Assembly: GCA_019914945.1 (NCBI GenBank)
Contig: CM034105.1
Span: 10,354,001-10,418,000, forward strand
DNA: 64,000 nucleotides
Source: Typha latifolia
Taxonomy: Eukaryota; Streptophyta; Magnoliopsida; Poales; Typhaceae
Direction of reading: 5' to 3'
The notes under the pieces are model-generated. The model was not told the origin of the DNA, searched no databases, and saw only the letters and a list, made by a program, of their open reading frames with translations. Position numbers and translations under genes: made by a program. This document shows, in pieces, positions 36,145-52,601 of this stretch; the stretch's first letter is position 1, and each line of letters begins with the position of its first letter.

Positions 36145-39100
36145 TGTAACGCCCCCGCCCGACACGAGCACGTGCACGCCCACGTGCCCACACAGCACGC
36201 GCGGCGCACGCGACAAGTCGGGCGAGCACATATACTCTCCTGTGCATATATAATCATGATATCATCAAATAAAATATGCTAACCTATCCATGATCACGTA
36301 ATCAATCACCAAATAAATCATACTATTAACTAAATAAACCTGTTAACATATGAATATTTAAGTTCACAATAATATACACTAGACCACTACGTAATCTAGT
36401 AGGACCCACACAGGCCACAATAAACCATCAAGATACAACTAAAATAACTAATACAAGAGTACACTATGATTCGCCCTGTATTATACAAATCATCGTCTAA
36501 TGCAAAAGAGTACAAATATCAAATACAAGTATAACTCAATTTCTATATAAACTATCATCTATAGCTCACCTCATCATCGTTCTAAGATATCTTCTCAAGA
36601 TATCTCAAGTCGTTATCACATACTACATATCTGAGGGGGGTTAGAAAAAAATAAAGAGTGTAATAAGTAAAAGGCTCAATGAGACCTTATCCCGAATCAG
36701 TAATGTCAAATAGAGAGTAAATCATGTATTGGATAATATGAATCAGAAAGAGCATCATATCATAAATGAATATATAATGTATCCTCAGTAATATAAATGA
36801 AAAGTAGATAACATGCCATGATCGATAAAAGTATATATAATCCTCGACAATGAATAAACAAATCTCCATATCATACTATCATCACACCTTTCTCTCAAAT
36901 ACGACACATGATGCATGCCGACCATGACCATGCTATGATATCAAATATAATCATATATGATGTATATTGATCACTCGATAATCAGATAATTAAATGATGA
37001 TAAAATCATATGCATTTCTCAACATCTCGGTCATCAATGTCAGCTCTATATGTCATCATCATACTATCAAAGAAAAATATTCACCAAATATTTTTTCGTA
37101 GTCAGAAAATTACGAAACTAAGATTAATCGATCCATAACTTCCTAATCTACGCTTTTCGTATTTATGCTCTTAGCAGGTTCAAACTGCAACTAAGACAAA
37201 AATACAATATAGTCAGGATGAAGGTGGTGGTAATAGGTGGAGTGAATGTTAGGGTTAGGAATGATAATGAAGATGAGGGTGGATGGTTGATATAGTTTAA
37301 AGGATAAAGACGAAGGGAAAGAAGTGGTCGAGATCCCAAGAAAGGGGGAGGACTTGATAGACGAGAGAGATTAGAAGTTAAGAGAAACCTTGCTAACGGT
37401 AGAGATTGTAGGTTAGTGAAGAAGGAGGAGGGAGTTTAGGGTAGAGAGAGGATAGAGGAGGCAAGAAACCAATATTCCAATCGCATTCTAATTTGGCTGC
37501 CATCCGCACATTTATAGAGGCTAGATAACAAGCCAAAATAATAATTATTAACCCTAATTCTAGTGCTCTCCCATCGATCACGTTCGAACGTGCCCGATCG
37601 CGTTCGAACGCACAAAAGGCGTTCTCTGTCGATGCGAACCTGGTGCAGGCGTTCAAAAGGCGTTCATCAATTTCCAATTTTGAAAAACAACCTTAGAATC
37701 CAATATGAAGATCTTTTATCAAACAATTTCTCTAATCCGCCTACCATTTTTACTTGAGAACAAAACTTTAATTCTAATATGAAACAACTGAAACCCCGCC
37801 ATCAAATACACGTGCCTCCCATGTGGCTGGAACCCTCATGACCTGTTGGTCAAATTTCTACACAATAATAAGATAAAGACCCCCATATTTTTACAAATAA
37901 TACAACAAAACAAACACAAAATACCACAAGCCATAATAAGTCACAAAATATATATATCCATACAACTTAAATAGGGTAAATACCTGTGTACCACAGTGAA
38001 ATAGATAAAAGAGACTATGAACAACTTTTCACCAGCTCCTTGCGAGCTCAGGGTCATCAACTAATTTGAAAATATTTCCACAAAAGGTGGTGAGCACAAA
38101 GCCCAACAAGTATGCACCTCTATAGTCTAAAAGTAGTGTAAGAAAAGATGTCACAAAATATGCATGGGTAATATAACCATAATAATGCATCCATGCAACA
38201 TATTTATCATGTTCATATCTATAACTCACATATAATAATAGGAGAATATATAATATGGATCGTTTAAGCTATCAGATCTTTACTCTCATGCTCCCACAAA
38301 GCCATAAATCATTATGATATGCTCATCGAGCTATCCACCACATAATAAACACATGCTCACCAATCATCTCATACATTGAGGAAGGATAGACATCTTGTGA
38401 TACTATCGCTCGTATATGTATGGCGACGCTGTATATGACTGGTTGTTTGTGGCCAACAGACTAATGACCCCAATTGTAAGCCCATATCTCCCTCTCTACA
38501 ATCATCACCGCCCATAGTGGGATAGTCAAGAACCCTCAGCTCATCAATGGACGCCATGACATTGCGTTATCGGGTACCACTAGGTCTAAGACCCCTACCT
38601 CCCAATCATAGTTTCATATCACCAGTGTCTAATATCTGACAGGGCAGTGTGATCGCCTGAATGCCACTCAAGCTAATGAGCTCAAGTGTAGACCATTTAT
38701 CTTATAGGCACCATACAATGAACTCTACCTTTAACCCCGGATTGAGTTAGTGAGGGGTATTGTCTAGTTCGGACTTAACTATGTGGTAATACATACAAGT
38801 AATGCAATGATCACATCATTAATCAAATATCATATACATCAAAGTTATCATACTTGAATATGCACCAACAATCCATAAATAACCATGAAGCAATAAGTAA
38901 ATATGATAATGTTGAACAACAAATAAATTATTTGCACACATATGATTTGCATATCAAAGTCAACATCATATCAATATTATACTATTCTTAGACTACGGAG
39001 AATTTACTTGCTTGATATCACTTCTAAGTAAACTCACTCCAACTATGCCACGGGATAGTCCTCGCATAGTACTGGATTTACCTTAATAATTAAAGTAGCA

Positions 39101-40200
39101 ACATAAACACATCTTTCACTAGTTAATTAATAATCCTACTAACCACAAATACTTGTATGAGTAGGTCCACCTAGGATTTTCTTATATTTATTTATCCGAT
39201 AGAGTTAGTATATTGATTACAATGATTTGACACACTATTAGGGTTCACTAATGTGATTATCATTACATTTACCGCTTCACCCATTATTGTCTATTTAAAT
39301 TAAAAAGAATAGACTACATTCAATTAACTTACTTTATTGAATATAAAAGCACCTCTAATATATTTACCAAATTTTAATTATAATTAAATTCCCATTAAAA
39401 GCAAATTCATAGAAATACTCACATGCCACTGCCTCATTTTATTAATATCACAATTATTATGGCTAACTAGACTACTTTCCAAAGGTGATCAATACTTAAA
39501 GCTCAATTGACAATAATAATGAATAAGATGATTAACATAAATTTAAATAATTGAAGTGCTACTAATCTGTTTGGACCAGCTCAAGGCTAAGCACACATCC
39601 CTTAAGAATGGGCCCGAAGCCCCGAGGCAACTAGGCCTAAAAGCCGCACCTAGCCCACCCACTAGAACTGGGCTGGGCCGCACCCAACCTAACCCACCTA
39701 CACTAACCCAAAGACAGGCCCAAAATCTAATCTAGCCAAGATTCCACTTGGGATAGGTTGCAACCCAACCCAACTCGAGCTAGGCTAGGCTGCACCCCAG
39801 CCAACTCACACTCACCTCCTCCTCTCTCACTCGACAGCAAACTCACTAAGGGAGGAGATGGTTGCCGATGGCGAGGAAGAGCTGCTCGATGGAGAGCCGA
39901 GGGAAACAATAAGGAAAGTTTGAATCAAGCATAACGAGGAAGTCGACAAGGACCAATGATCAACAAGCCAAGGTGCCCGGCGGCAACGTTTGCTAAAACA
40001 ACCCAATGAGCCATAAGAGCCTCATTAGACGGTTGCTCAAGCTCCCATGACAGGAGGGGAATGCGATCGATCTAAGAGAGAGGGGACACATCGTCCCCGG
40101 TGGTCGGAAAAGCCTTGAGAAATCGGCGACGGGAGACTAACTTAACTATAATAAGAGTCACTGAAGAGGCATAATTAAACCTCTCTAGCTAGCTCAGCAA
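36145..40200 (-). mobile_element. LTR-like repeat in reverse orientation, with a nested gypsy LTR fragment
   Basis: Starts TGTAACGCCCCCGCCCGAC, the reverse complement of a common gypsy LTR 3' end. Its right part (39590-39910) holds the GGGCTGGGCC-type words seen at 14740-14900 in family L but in reverse, followed by a CTCCTCTC tract, so the unit appears to run on the minus strand. There are no pol domains. Inside, 37081-37760 is a fragment of a different LTR (see separate entry). The right boundary is approximate. Confidence 0.45.
37081..37760 (-). mobile_element. Gypsy LTR fragment related to element C and carrying the palindromic 12-mer
   Basis: Shares AAAATTACGAAACTA, CTACGTTTTTGATATT-like and GGTCGAGATCCCAAGAA words with the LTR stub of gypsy C (31310-31620). 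It then reads CACATTTATAGAGGCTA (also in the A and B LTRs, probably the promoter region in reverse) and CGATCACGTTCGAACGTGC CCGATCGCGTTCGAACGCAC. Confidence 0.6.
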
Positions 40201-41429
40201 ACTTCTTTAGCCCTTCAAGAGGAATGAGGGCTATATGGCAATTAAATAATATTCCAGATTAATGGAGAAGCCCTCACTAATTCCAATTGTTAACTTCCAA
40301 TCGTAATGCCTAAGCCATTTTTCAAATCAATTGATCGATTAGTGTGGACCAAGGCTATCAAATCTAAAAGAGTGGGTCTAATCAAAAGAGATAAATTATT
40401 TGCTAATACGTGTTGGCCATGCTAAGGATTTTGGCCTCAATAGTAAATACTCTTTCCATATCTTTTCCTTTCCAAAATAATCTAATTCTCATTAAGGTTT
40501 TCAAAATACTACAAATTTGATTGTCAGCCTTCGCAATCACAAAATTTCATAAATTCCTAACCCGCTGACCAAAATAGAAATATGATCATTCGTTATTTAC
40601 TCAAGTTCACAAAGTGAAGAAAAAGAAATATGTGCCATAGTCTAATTCAATAGGTTCTAGTAGTGAACATAACCTAAAGTAGTTATAACACAGTAGTTCG
40701 AGCTGCAATAGATAATTTTCACAAAAATAATTTATCCAAATAATAGGGGGATTTCAAACTAATAAACAACAAAAAAAAAGTAAGATATTTTTTCGCATAT
40801 ATATTTTTAAGAATCTTTTATTTATTTGTATGCTCCTCTAAATTGATATTTGTATTTATACTTTTGAAAACACACCATTTTTTTATGTATAATTTTTAAA
40901 ATTCTTTCTTTTTGTGTGAATATTTCTTAAAGTTTTAATACAAAAAGATAAAAATATCTTTATTCTAAATTTTAAGTATTTCACTTAGTTAAGGATAATT
41001 TTGTCATATTTAATTAAATCATATAAGACTTAACTTAAAATGCAACTACGAGGTTATTTATACATATTAACATATAAAAGGTTATATGAAATGTCAGTTT
41101 TAGAGGGGGCCATATAAGTCACTAAATTTTTTTTTGAAAGTTCGCACGCAAAAGAAAACCCTCAAATTTTTATTTTTTATAGATGGAGCTCTTCTTGGCT
41201 ATCCCCATGGGCTAGATCTAGGGAGTGTAAACAAAACCGAGCTTGAGTGAGTTGGACTCATAGCTAGATGTGCTTATTTAAGTTTAACGGTTGAAGGTCG
41301 ATATTAATAAAAAAAAATTTGAAAAGCCAAATATTTAAAAAATATAAATGCTATAAGGTAAAATTAGCTCATACAAATATACAATGATACAAATAAATAA
41401 TTAATATAAAAATTCTAATAATCTATGTG

Positions 41430-41467
<38 letters not shown>

Positions 41468-41479
41468 AGTATCGAGTCT
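40201..41479. other. Intergenic DNA upstream of RPS8
   Basis: AT-rich, with many poly-A/T runs. I see no gene, RNA gene or defined repeat. Confidence 0.6.
41434..41460. repeat. (AT)n microsatellite
   Basis: Thirteen AT units upstream of RPS8. Confidence 0.95.
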
Positions 41480-41752
41480 AATCGAGCCGAGCCCACTTTT
41501 GACAGCCCTAGCCCAGATCCATCCTAAGTATCAATGGACTTGGTCGGATCTTGGGGCACGGTGACGTGGAGGGTTTATAATTACCGGATGATATATAATA
41601 CCCTTCTCTCGATACAAAGGCTCCTAGTTGGCCACCTTTTATAGTTAGGATTAGGGTTTTTTTGTTTCGTATTTTCTCAGGAGGGGAGCGCGCGAGGGAG
41701 AGCAACAGAGAAGAGAAATACCTACCCGCCGCGCCGCTGCTTGTCTGCCACA
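41480..41752 (+). promoter_or_regulatory. RPS8 promoter with site II and telo-box motifs
   Basis: Two site II elements (TGGGCT, seen here as AGCCCA) are at 41490-41495 and 41510-41515, and a telo-box (AAACCCTAA, reversed as TTAGGGTTT) is at 41651-41659, about 95 bp before the ATG. This combination is the known signature of plant ribosomal-protein gene promoters. The leader just before the ATG is purine-rich (GGGAGAGCAACAGAGAAGAG). An (AT)n repeat lies upstream at 41434-41460. Confidence 0.75.
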
Positions 41753-44728
<2,976 letters not shown>

Positions 44729-47542
44729 GTGAACTTGGGACAAGTTAAAGTTGTCGTCATGTTCAAAGTTGTCTGATCTATAATTTTTTTCTAAGATTGG
44801 AAGTTGAGAACCAAGTTATACGTCTCTCAAAGATTTTGAAAATGCATTTTATCTTTTCTCATTGTAAAAACACTTGCTCAGTTATGTTATCCGATTGGAT
44901 TGTCACTTTTGAGCTTTTCTAGACAATGCTCTGTTTAGGGTAAGAAGATGTTGAGCACATTTCACTATTCTATGTAGGGAGAGAAGTTTTGGTAGATCAT
45001 ACAATAAATTATTCTGTATGCAATTGTCATACAATACAATTGACATTGTTTGCTGCAGTTCAACAACAGAGCTTAGTTGTTTTGCATAAACTCTTCTCGA
45101 ATTATTCCTGTCCTAAAAATTTAGACTTATTATGCAAGTGCCATTATGAGAAGCACCTCATTGCATTTGAAAAATACATGCAGTTTGTAAAGAATGGAAA
45201 GTGTTGTTTAGATTTCTTATGAGAAATAACCAGTGTAGAGCTGGTCATTTTTTTTTTTCCATGATCTGTATTAGCACGTAAGAACTTGCAATGAATTTAC
45301 TTTGCCGTTTAAAACTTTGATTTTCACCATTTACAAAGTGCACCTTAGGTTCGTTCAAAAACATAATAAATTCCTTGTTTAATAAAAGTTTTGTTCTGTT
45401 AAATAAATTTCACCTTCCAGTTTGAATGAAAATCAGTATATCTTTTTGAACTTTTTTTTACCCCTATCACTGAGCCTATTAAACTTTGGATTAAATATAT
45501 TTTATCTTCGTACATTTATGGTCAAAATTATTTTACTCTATACTTTAAAAAATTTCAAACTAGTTCATATATTTATAATTAAAGTGAAATTATTAGTTTT
45601 TTCATTAAACTTAATTAAATAATGCTAAAATGATTAAAATGTCGTTATCTTGTTTGTTAGAGAAGAAATGCAGGTTTAAAATAATACAACTAAATAATTA
45701 AAGTAGCCATGATACTCAATTAAATTTAATAGAAAAATTAACAGTCTCACTTTAGTTATAAGTAGACATACTAGTTTGAGATTTTTTTGAACTACACAAA
45801 GTAAAATAATTTTAACTCTAAACTTTTAATTGGGACTATAACTATAGATAATAATAGAGATGGTAAAATTATCTAGATAACCTTGTGTTCTATTAAACAG
45901 ATATTGATTGAGACAGAAATTTTAGGGATGGTTAGTAACAAAAATGATTACTAACAAGAGTATGAATTGTACGAGATTGTAAACATAATTCCGTCTCATA
46001 ACAATGGACTTTGATGGTATTTAACTGGGCGTAGCTCACTCTTCTCACGGAAAAAAATAAAATGGTTGATTGGTTTCTATATGTCTAATAGTAGTTTTGG
46101 TGTGATTGAGCTACTCTCTCTTTCCCGACATACCACCAAGAGATTAGAGAGTTTTTAACCAAACTAAGCCTATTCTAATATTTTTATTGAAATGAACTAT
46201 TCCTTAAATTTATTATCAAATGAAGTCTAATTTACTGTAACCCTAATAAAAATGCTAACTAATCAATATTTTATCTTTAAGTAAAAATGCTAATTAATTC
46301 AGTATTTTTATATAGTCCTAAAATGCTGAATTGATCAGCGTTTATGTATATACTTTTTTTTTTAACTTAATTTTTTAGGAGTTAAGGAAAAAAATTACTA
46401 CGGTGAATTAGACTCTATTCGGTAATAAGTTTAAGAGATAACTTATTTTGATAAAAAAAATAAAAAAAGATTAGTTTGGTCAAAAACTTGTGATTAGATA
46501 TATAAAATTTATGTCTAATTAGTGGTACAGTAGCGACGGACCCATACTTTTTTCTAAGAGGAAGCAAAGTTGTGAGTGACCATTAATAATTTTATCTAAA
46601 AATTATTATATAATAAATTGACATTGTCCCTTTGCAAATATAATTTTCTAATTTTACCTTATAAAAGTAGGTGGTAGGCAGATCTTTTAATTCTTAATCA
46701 ATGATTTAGAGATTTTCTTATTGTCAGTTTCTCAACCAATTTTTTCAAAAGGTGTTACTCATTTTCTAATGCCTCGCTTGATTCTTGAATAAATTTATAC
46801 AATAATTTATATTTAATTAATAATTATAAATACATATATTACTTATAATAGAAATCTTATTTAAAAAGCCTACATAATTTTTATTGAATCCTTTGTCTAT
46901 GATAAAATTTTATGTATAACTTATCACGTAACTTTTCTTATATAAGATTTTGACCAATATACGAATAAGTGGGTGTTTGATTGTAAAATATATTTAAGAG
47001 AGTCATAATTGATTAAAAGATATCCCTTTCAAGAGTCCATATTTATTAAAATAGTAATATAATATATATTTATATTATGTATTTTAAATCACTTAATAGG
47101 TTCTCTTAGTGTTATTATATTTTAATAAAAAATATATGGTTAACAACTCTCATCGAGATCTTTAAAATAAGATTAATATCTAATAATTTCAGAAGTAATT
47201 TTAAGTTACTAATTTTTTAATTAAACAATTAAAATTAAATTACACGAAATAAATATCAAAATAAGCATTACACGTTATTAACTAAAAATATAAAATTACA
47301 TTACACAATATAAACAGTAATTAACATTTGATAATAAAAATAATAAATATTTAATAGTTTGGTAAGTCATCTCCATAGCTACCGGTTTGATGTATTTCAT
47401 GTTTGATATATTTTAATATTTAGTATTTACATTGAAAAATAATTTTAAGTAATTATATTTTAGGACACATCGATTTTAAATAATAATAAAAATATTTATT
47501 TTATAATAATAAAAAATAAAAAATTTAAATTTACTCAAAAAT
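44729..47542. other. RPS8 3' UTR and AT-rich intergenic desert
   Basis: The first few hundred bases are the RPS8 3' region; a polyadenylation-like AATAAA is at 45003-45008. From about 45240 the DNA is very AT-rich with no coding pattern. AAAATGCTGAATTGATCAGC and similar words near 46250-46330 are loosely repeated. Confidence 0.6.
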
Positions 47543-48857
47543 AATTTAATATTAGACTCAAGACGTGCTTGCCGAGAAGAGCGCGTTTCGCCGTGCGAAG
47601 GCAGCAAACTCCCCAATCGCCTTCCTCCTTTGGGCTTGTTACCATTTCCGAGCTAATGAGGTGCAACCCACATTGATCTGCACTCTTCTCCCAAATGAAG
47701 GACCTAGCAATCTTCTCAATCTCATCCAAAACTGAATTCGGGATACAAGTGGAACCCATCCAGTAGTAGGGAATGGATGAGAGCGTGAACTTGACAAGAG
47801 ATATTCTCCTTGCTAGAGAGAGAGAGTGTGTTGTGTTTCCAACAAGCTAGTTTCTGGCAAACTCTCTCTATAAGATCCCGAAGCCTAATAACCAGAATAA
47901 GATGACTAGAGATTTCGATACCTAAATAGGTAAAAGGCATAGTAGCCAGTTCAAGGTTTAATCGAAGACCAATTTTTTTCAAACATCCTTCTACAAGACT
48001 CATACTCCAGCCACCCAAGCTCAAAACGAAAAGGCCTCTTCCAGCCGTACCCTAAGTCTGTCTTCCCCGGACTGGTTGTTGCACTAGGTAAATGGTACCC
48101 CAGCAAAACCTAAGTCGAGGCCCACCTTATCCACAAAGTTCCTATATCCCCTAGCTTTAGGATCCAAGATTACTTACTTGCGCCACACTTTTCTTTTCTT
48201 CAGTTAAGAGGAAATCATTAAAGTCCCCGGCCACAACTCATGGCAAGTTTGCTGGAGCAGATGTGGCTAACTCTTTCCACAACTTAGCCTACTCATTCAC
48301 GTCATTGCTAGCATACACAATAGACATCCTCCAAGTTTTACCATTTTTAGGTAAGATGACTAGGTGCATAGGATATCTTGATACTGCCATGATGTCCACC
48401 CAGTCCACTAGATCCTTCCACAAAACAATCATCCCCCCCCTCCCGAGGCACCTAGGGCAGGGCACACTAAAATAAAATGAGACCAAGCTCTCCTCAGTGC
48501 CCTAGCCACTATCTCACTTTTCCTCCGGAGTTTCTAGCAAGCATAGAAAGTCCAAACCATGTCCCTCTGCAGTTCCAGATTACCGCTTTCATGTTAACCA
48601 AGCACCTAAGAGAATGGAGGACACTAGGCATTCCTCCCTCGTTTGGCAGGCATGCCCCTACCCATTGCTTTATCCAAATCCATTTCCTCATTCCCAGATT
48701 CGCCAGCAGCTTTCGCGACTTGGGAATCGGCCACATACACAACAACGACTTGTGGGTTAGGTAGATTCTGTTCCATCTGGTCTTCCTTGGACTCTTTAGG
48801 ATCACAGGTCAATCCCCTCTTGACCTGTTCCACAACCCTGACATGAGACTTCAGAGA

Positions 48858-49457
48858 CTACATCACTATTTCAGGTGTAGGCCCTTTCCTAAGGGAGGTG
48901 ATCCCATCCTGGACTATCCCCTTCTGGTATATTTCTAAGGGGATGAAAATCTTGTTAAAATTTGTCTTTGCTGCTTTCACTGTTTTGACAAAGGAGCTTT
49001 TGGCTAGCCGAATGCACCCATCACCGATATGGATGGTTATCCCATCAACCGTTGCCACATAAGTCGTGCCATATTGATTCCTGCTAGGATGTCCATCTGT
49101 TGGACTCTTGATCCTTTGCATGGCCTCGGAGGGATCAGTGACCCCTACATCTTTCTTGCTGGCCTTGGGCCTCACGCCCTCAATTAATGCACTCTTAGAT
49201 GTGGATGCTAGGACAACTACTTTGGTCTGGGGTTGCTCAGTGCTATCTCTTTCACTAGAAGGAGCTAAGAGTGACATTTTGTCCACCTTAGCCTCTAGTG
49301 ACTCCTCATGTTTCAGAATTCCTTTTCCTTTTTCAGCTCTAGTTAGGCGACTCTGGTTTGAAGGGGATCGATCTTCTATCTTGAGCAGACCCCATTTGCT
49401 TGTGCACTTCTCCATATTTTGTCGTAGTGCCTCCTCCCGAGGTGCCAAAGGCTCCAA
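48858..49457 (-). pseudogene. LINE ORF1 C-terminal part
   Basis: 199 open codons of low-conservation, Lys/Ser-rich protein between the zinc knuckle and ORF2. No named domain is seen. It belongs to the LINE by position and continuity with the 49541-49960 frame, from which it is separated by stops. Confidence 0.6.
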
Positions 49458-49540
49458 GTCGTCTTTGTCTCACCTCATTGAGCTTCTCGAACCCCACCTT
49501 GTGTTCTCACCTTGCTTGCTGGAGGTACCTTTGTCTTGGC

Positions 49541-49960
49541 TTATCGTGGAATTGACTCGCTGCTCGCCATCTTGGCTTCCATGGGCTTAGACCGCCTTGA
49601 CACTTTCGTCCATGGTCCATAGGTGGACTGTGTCACTGCCTCGCCATTGCCACTAGGCTCTTCCTTTCTCCCCTGCTCTGCTTCCATTGGCCCATTATCA
49701 CTTGCCTGCCTCTCTGTGTAGGCTACCTCAGCATGGCCCAACCTCCCACAATAGAAGCAGAAAGAGGGTATGCCTTCACAGATTACTCGTTGCTCCAAAT
49801 TGTTGGACTTAGGGCTGAGCCAAATGCATTGTTTCAATGGCTTACTTAGGTCGATTTCTACATACACTCTGGCAAAATGGCTTCGAGTATGGTCGATGGT
49901 TGTCTCATCGACACGTAGTGGCTTGCCGAAGTAAGCCACTATCAATATTAATGACTCCAA
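49541..49960 (-). pseudogene. LINE ORF1, DUF4283 C-terminus plus zinc knuckle
   Basis: 139 codons: MESLILIVAYFGKPLRVDET, FARVYVEIDLSKPLKQCIWL, then CFYCGRLGHAEVAY and GPWTKVSRRSKP. Plant LINE ORF1 proteins have exactly this order. The fourth zinc ligand is mutated (Cys to Tyr). Confidence 0.8.
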
Positions 49961-50432
49961 CTCCCAATATTCCTATGGGAGATTCAGTAGTTGGGTCCAC
50001 ACTGACGCCATCAAGAAGGCCTCGCGAGATCGTCTGAAGTCATTTCGCCATTTAATGAGATTAAGCACTCTCCCATTCAAGGTCCAGGGCCATTGGTGAG
50101 TATATATAGCATATCCTCCTTCTCAAATCGAAAGACCTAGAACCCCTCAGTCATATCAGACACTCAAATCCATCTATCCCATTTCGGAGCTTTGCCAACA
50201 TGGTTTTTAGCCATGGCAAAGGGATAGAAGGTCCTAGGAATTGGGCAAATAGAGACAACTTCCATCGCTCCCTGCATTTGGCTAAAACTGTCGGATCCAC
50301 CATTATGTAATCATCCATTTGGGCTTTGAGCTTGTTAAGGATCTCCTTCGCAGTCTTCCCCGACAACCGCCGTTGATGCTCCTTCTTCGCAACCATGAAA
50401 ACCCAAGATCGCCACCCACCACCTTCTTGCGA

Positions 50433-51115
50433 ACTCTTTGATCATTGATATGGGACACTGGTCTTTGATGGTGATGGAATTGAGAGCTCGATAGTCTACA
50501 CAAAACCGCCATGATTCGTCCTTTTTTCGCACGAGCAAGACCAGTGAAAAATAGTTGCTTCAACTTGGTCTTATCACCCTGCTGGACAACATCTCTTGGA
50601 CCATCTTTGTTATAGCCTCCTTTTGAATGAAAGGATATCGGTATGGCCTCATATTTGCCGGACCCGCCCCAAGCATGATTTAAACGTGATGGTCTTGTGT
50701 CCTAGGTGGAGGCAATCTATGTGGCTGCTGGAATACATCTTCAAATTCTTGCAAAATAGCTTTTAGGTCAGTGGGTAAATGCATTGGATCATCCACATCC
50801 TTGGCCCCTTCGATGAGTTACACGAGAAACCCGCAACACCTAGGTTTCGGCAACCCCTCTAGGGACTGTAGTGCTCCCTTAGCTTCCTTGCTTGATGCGG
50901 TAGTAGCTGGATCGGTTGGCCTTCATGACTGAACTCTATTGCTTTGGTGGTGAAGTTGAAGGTGATCGGTCCAAGATTTCGAAGCCATTGTCCTCGTAGA
51001 GCCAATGGATATAGATCAATTCGGAAGATATAGCCCTAAATTTGCAGCTAGACCTTGCAGCATATGCCCTCCATTCTTAACATGGTGCCATCACTAATAA
51101 CCACATCGAAGCTGT
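50433..51115 (-). mobile_element. Gypsy element B, protease end and RT N-terminus (inner fragment)
   Basis: Minus strand reads FDVVISDGTMLRMEGICCKV (protease tail) just inside the insertion site. Further on come LPPPRTQDHHV, PANMRPYRYPFIQKEAI, VQEMLSS, and [20 protein letters not shown] then CPISMIKE (RT N-terminus). It stops at 50432, where LINE sequence begins, so the RT catalytic box, RNase H, integrase and 3' LTR of B are absent from the window. Confidence 0.75.
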
Positions 51116-52077
51116 TGATACAATCTCCCCTTTTGGCTAAGGTTCGATCTCTTTCGAATTTTCAGATCTGGGTTGGATCTAGCATGAAACTTTGTAATAA
51201 GATCCCAAAATATGCCATTGTTGAATCGATGTGAAATTTTTATATTTTGTAGCCCCACAAGAGAGCTTTCCAAAAATTAAGTTTTAGGCAAATTAGATGT
51301 GGGAATCTCGATATATTGTTCGATTAGTGGACGTACATTAGGGTGGTCTGATTAGGATTTGTGGATGGAGGCACGAGATCCTAGATGATGGTGGATGGTG
51401 GTGGACCGGCGTTAATAGGGTGGCATCGGTGAATAAGTGGTGGTGGAAGGGTTATGGGTGATGGAAGGATTAGGGCAAGTGTTTGATAGATTGGATGAAG
51501 GGGGAGGAGAGGGCCGCCCCTAAGGGTCTAGGGTCATTGGCCGGTCGAGGGAGGTTAGAAGCGGCATCGCCGGAGATCGAGAGAACGAGAGCGAAGAAGA
51601 CGAAGGAGGCAAGGCAAAACTCAATTCTTCAATAATTACTCTCTGGTTGCCATCCACATCCCTTTAGAGGCTAACCAAACAATTCAAAATTAACCTTAAA
51701 TAATATAATTTCGTCGACCGCGTTCGAACGCGCTCGATCGCATTTGAACGCGCTCGATCGCATTTGAACGCACCGAGTTCGCTCTTCTCTGGATTTGCGA
51801 ACGCAATGCAGATGTTTGAACGCGCGATCGAACGCGCCTGTTTCCCACTTCTCTGGATTTGCGAACGCGATGCAGGCGTTCACAACCCACAATGCACACT
51901 CTCACAACAACGTTCACAACCGTGTTCACAACCGCGTTCGAACGCACTCCACCCGCGTTTGAACGTGGCTTACATAAAACTTATTTTCTTATAAATTAAA
52001 CATTAAAACAAGAAACAAAACCACTCCTAAAGTATATCCATGCTCGAGATGACATCGGTGAAGTCCGAATCGTATCA
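51116..52077 (-). repeat. Element A 3' LTR
   Basis: 962 bp. It aligns with 55503-56421 throughout; most differences are C/T or G/A. It has an extra segment near 51790-51880, where a TTCTCTGGATTTGCGAACGC unit is duplicated. It holds the GCGTTCGAACGC motif array. Confidence 0.9.
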
Positions 52078-52094
52078 ATCCACCACGCTTTCGC

Positions 52095-52330
52095 AGCCTT
52101 GTCCTCAAGGTTTGAAATTTGGGAAGCGATCCATGATATTTGACTCTAGCTCCCATGTAGACTCATTAGTAGGTTTGCCCAGCCACTCAATCAGCACTTC
52201 AGTCTCCAATCTGGATCCATGGCATCTTCTCCTGTGGCCTAAGACTCAGACCGGTTCAGTGGGGACATCTTCCTCCATTGGTTCGGGTAAGGCCGAACCC
52301 ACCACATGGTTAGGCCTGATCTAGTCCTTC
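52095..52330 (-). pseudogene. Element A chromodomain remnant
   Basis: Minus strand reads ETEVLIEWLGKPTNESTWEL then ESNIMDRFPNFK, a chromodomain fold signature (W-x-G-x-P-x-x-E-x-T-W-E). This places A among chromoviruses, whose chromodomain is thought to steer insertion to heterochromatin. A stop follows. Confidence 0.7.
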
Positions 52331-52601
52331 AATGCTGATACATGGAAGACCGGATGTATCTTGGTTCCTTCAGGTAGGTCCAACAGGTAAGCTATTGGAC
52401 CGATTCGTTGTAGCACTCAATATGGACCATAGTACTTATAACCCAACTTTTGGTTCAAAATTGGCCTCAATGTGGATTACTGGTACGGTTGAGCTGGAAC
52501 GAACACCCATTGATCCACCTCAAATTCTTGCTCATGCCGGTCTTTGTCATGAGTTTGCTTCATGCGGTTTTGGGCTGTTGCTAGGTGAATCTTGAGCCGT
52601 C

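Larger units (their letters stand above)
47543..50432 (-). mobile_element. Plant LINE retrotransposon, internally deleted and decayed
   Basis: Minus strand, 5' to 3' from 50432. ORF1 N-terminus: [20 protein letters not shown] and ERWKLSLFAQFLGPSIPLPW, the DUF4283 region (50151-50396), then LAYFGKPLRVDETTI-type words (49541-49960) and the knuckle CFYCGRLGHAEVAY. The knuckle lacks its last cysteine (tyrosine codon). ORF1 continues to about 48860. ORF2 opens with MKAVIWNCRGTW (endonuclease start, 48509-48805) and RGGMIVLWKDLVDW (48289-48486). It then jumps to RT C-terminal words FTYLGIEISSHL (47722-48024) and IEKIARSFIWEKS (47535-47759). Most of the RT, with its catalytic box, is missing, as is a poly-A tail. 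The 5' end abuts gypsy B sequence. Confidence 0.8.
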
